Of a stretch of 64,000 nt of DNA, positions 61,793 to 64,000 are shown in pieces. The notes under the pieces are model-generated. The model saw only the letters and a program-made list of their open reading frames with translations. It was not told the origin of the DNA and searched no databases. The DNA is taken from assembly GCA_038501625.1 (NCBI GenBank), contig JAZAYU010000225.1, forward strand, positions 496,001 through 560,000. The letters run 5' to 3'. The position numbers and the translations under genes were made by a program. Origin of the DNA: Corbicula japonica (Eukaryota > Mollusca > Bivalvia > Venerida > Cyrenidae). The stretch's first letter is position 1. Every line of letters starts with the position of its first letter.

Positions 61793-63270
61793 CAGCGCGG
61801 AATTTTTCAATTATTGGATGTGTTCCTCTTTTTTTAAATGAAGTTGTTCATCAAAAAAATGAATCATACACACAAATAAACATCCCCTTTATTGCACCTA
61901 GGCAACAAACGCGCTGGCCGTCTTTTCAGAAGCATACCCGAAATAAAACCGACTGTAAGAACAAAATACTTTCCTTATTAAATACATGAAAATGAAAAAG
62001 AGGTGTGTTTCCCCTCGATGGGCGTGTTCCTCGTCATTAGGATAACTGACTCAATCGTGCATTTTTACGAAAAAGAAACAACAACAAATAGACCGTTCAG
62101 GTCCTGAATCAGTATCGACACATCATGTGAGTGTACTTACGCGGTAAAATGGCCTTTTACTCAATAAACGGCACGAATATTGCTTTATTTCGAATTTCGT
62201 GCGTTCCCGTCTTAGCGTTTGCATGGAAAACTGCGTAAACTGTTTTAGTATACCTATATACGCCGACAAATCTGTGTTTCCGATAATCAGCACTGGACAT
62301 TTATCAAAATGTTTTCAAAATTAAAATATTCAGAATTTTTAAAATTCATATTCTTCATTTAATGATGCCATAAATAAAACAATCTTCCAGAATTGAACAT
62401 TGTATTCAAATGCAATAACACCAACAAAATCAAGGCTGAGGATAGACAATGTGCAATCCAGTAACGGTGGCATCTGAAATAAACAAAAAGAAAAACCCTT
62501 ACTAATGAGGTATCGCTCAGTATAGTATAATAGCTTAGTATACCTAATATACTATTCAAAGTTTGCTAAGCACCAGGTCAAACTCACATCATTTTGAAGT
62601 CCACATTATATGAAATTACAGTCACTGTGGAAATCATTAAGTGCGGCGAGAAGGTCATCATTGAACACAAAAGCATGAATGACAATCGTTCAAACGTGGT
62701 GATCCTGTGTTTTCACGGTATTTAATTTACGATGCATACCTGTACCCGACAATTTTAGACTTTAAAACCTTACTTTTATTGAAAGATAGAATGTCTATTA
62801 CTAAATAAATGGCAATGCGAATTTCAAAGACATTATTTGGCTGCAGATATCGATAGTTGTTTTTGTTTTCAAATTGGTAAACACTGTTTTTTTTCACATC
62901 CCCAAATCCCCTTCAAATTCAAAATAAACCCCGTAAACACATTACAGTTGTTAAAACAAAATGTATACAAAGGGCAATGTTAAACTGGAAATAACTCTTC
63001 AATTTCAGGTTTATTCATTCCTTTTACCTAAAGAAACACTACAATTCATATCTCATTGCAATCTGTAAATGATAAATATTGTAAACGCGAAATATCACCA
63101 TTTAAACTAGAAAAGTATCCATAGGACACTAATGCCCCCGCTATGCATTGTTATCAAACACTGGTGCACTGAAGGAATAATAGCATCAAATACCCAGGTT
63201 TCTAAAAACTCTACATTTAATAACTGCATGTTACACTTATTGACGAAACAATGATGTAATTAAGTAATAG
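61793..63270. other. Intergenic, downstream of Ig-C
   Basis: Similar in pieces to 34170-37650. At 63110-63180 lies the dispersed repeat word TCCATAGGACACTAATGCCC, also seen at 25680. No gene seen. Confidence 0.4.
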
Positions 63271-63278
63271 ATTTTTAC

Positions 63279-63440
63279 CTAGGGTATAGTGATTGTCCCT
63301 ACGGCGGTTCCAAGACTGTTGGTTGCTCTGCATGACCAGTCGCCGTTGTGGTCAGTCGGTCTGTAACTCCCGACGTAAATAACGGCCTCTCTTCCATTGT
63401 CGCTGAACTCTAAACCCGGCGGCAATCCATGTGCCCCGAT
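63279..63440 (-). CDS. Ig-C last exon (third unit, cut by right edge)
   Basis: Acceptor GATTAG, then IGAHGLPPGLEF, GDWSCRATNSLG and TAG, 54 codons in frame. It matches Ig-B exon 5 closely. The sequence to 64000 matches Ig-B intron 4 (37887-38420), so a third Ig gene continues beyond the window. Confidence 0.75.
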   Translation of the reverse strand: MGAHGLPPGLEFSDNGREAVIYVGSYRPTDHNGDWSCRATNSLGTAVGTITIP

Positions 63441-64000
63441 CTAATCAAAACATGTTTTAAAAAAATATAAATTTACTTTTAACCGTATAATCATAAAAAT
63501 AAGTAACAACTACATTTTAAAGCGAGTTTACATACCTTAATAGACTTAATGTGAAATTCATTTGCTTCTGTGTCTTCATAAGAATAAAGGCCGGTAAAGT
63601 ATGATGAATATATCCATCTACAAATTAGATCCGAAAAACTATTGCACATTTTAGCACATTCGCACACGTCTGTTTAAAATCATCTGTTTACAATCATTAT
63701 CCGGAGTTTAGCTACACAAGGGAACCACGTGGTTAGAGTAAAGTATTAATATTCTTTTGGTTGACTCTCAGATTTATCAAAACAGTGTTCAATTTTATAT
63801 CACCTGATAAAATACCTTCACTGTGTTAAAAAAACTGATCAGTATAATTAAAACCACTTATTATTATGACCATCGTGTAGGCCCTATAAGACCACATCGT
63901 TAATAAGACCACGATTTTAAATTCCATTTAAGTTTTGCACTTATTTCCTAACCGAAAAAACAACAACACACTATTCACACCACTTTTGTATCTGGTCCCA

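Overview
The window reads as an AT-rich nuclear sequence from a mollusc, most likely a bivalve. Genes are made of short exons. Introns are full of repeats familiar from bivalve genomes: GTCCGTCCG-type dispersed repeats, arrays of AGTGACCTTGACCTT units, Penelope-like elements, tRNA-SINEs and many short inverted-repeat transposons. There is no prokaryotic-style operon, rRNA, CRISPR array or free-standing tRNA.

The host content is a tandem gene cluster on the minus strand, which I rebuilt by eye from splice sites, phases and comparison of paralogous copies. The repeating unit holds two genes head to tail. The first is a predicted secreted, GPI-anchored protein with two Ly6/uPAR-type three-finger (LU) domains. 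The second starts only about 100 to 160 bp after the LU stop codon and encodes a small secreted protein with a Thr-rich stalk and two Ig-like domains. Unit A has LU at 23506 to 11639 and Ig at 11481 to 928, with the last Ig exon off the left edge. Unit B has LU at 59823 to 43206 and Ig at 43103 to 37719. Unit C enters at the right edge with its last Ig exon only (63440 to 63279). LU-B has lost the conserved end of its first domain and may be dead.

Because A and B are duplicates, each serves as the empty site for insertions in the other. This dates and bounds many elements: a 6.7 kb LTR retroelement (52261-58998) in LU-B intron 1, with an interrupted envelope-like frame and a Penelope-like element inside it; a 4.65 kb CACTG-ended inverted-repeat transposon (6248-10897) that splits a Penelope-like tail in unit A; a SINE with a 12 bp target duplication (16628-16916); a TTAA-flanked element (48806-49494); TA-flanked elements (46037-46289 and 60408-61790); and truncated Penelope-like copies (185-770, 15740-15985, 19204-20183).

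Layout. 1-11.5 kb: Ig-A and its repeat-filled introns. 11.6-23.5 kb: LU-A. 23.6-37.6 kb: intergenic, with a repeat complex (25.2-27.5 kb) and weak candidate exons of an unrelated gene (27.9-32.1 kb). 37.7-43.1 kb: Ig-B. 43.2-59.8 kb: LU-B with the LTR element. 59.9-63.2 kb: intergenic. 63.3-64 kb: end of Ig-C. The most notable points are the paired LU/Ig array with almost no space between stop and start, the recurrent structured tail of the Penelope-like family, and the well-bounded CACTG element with a 5 bp target duplication.
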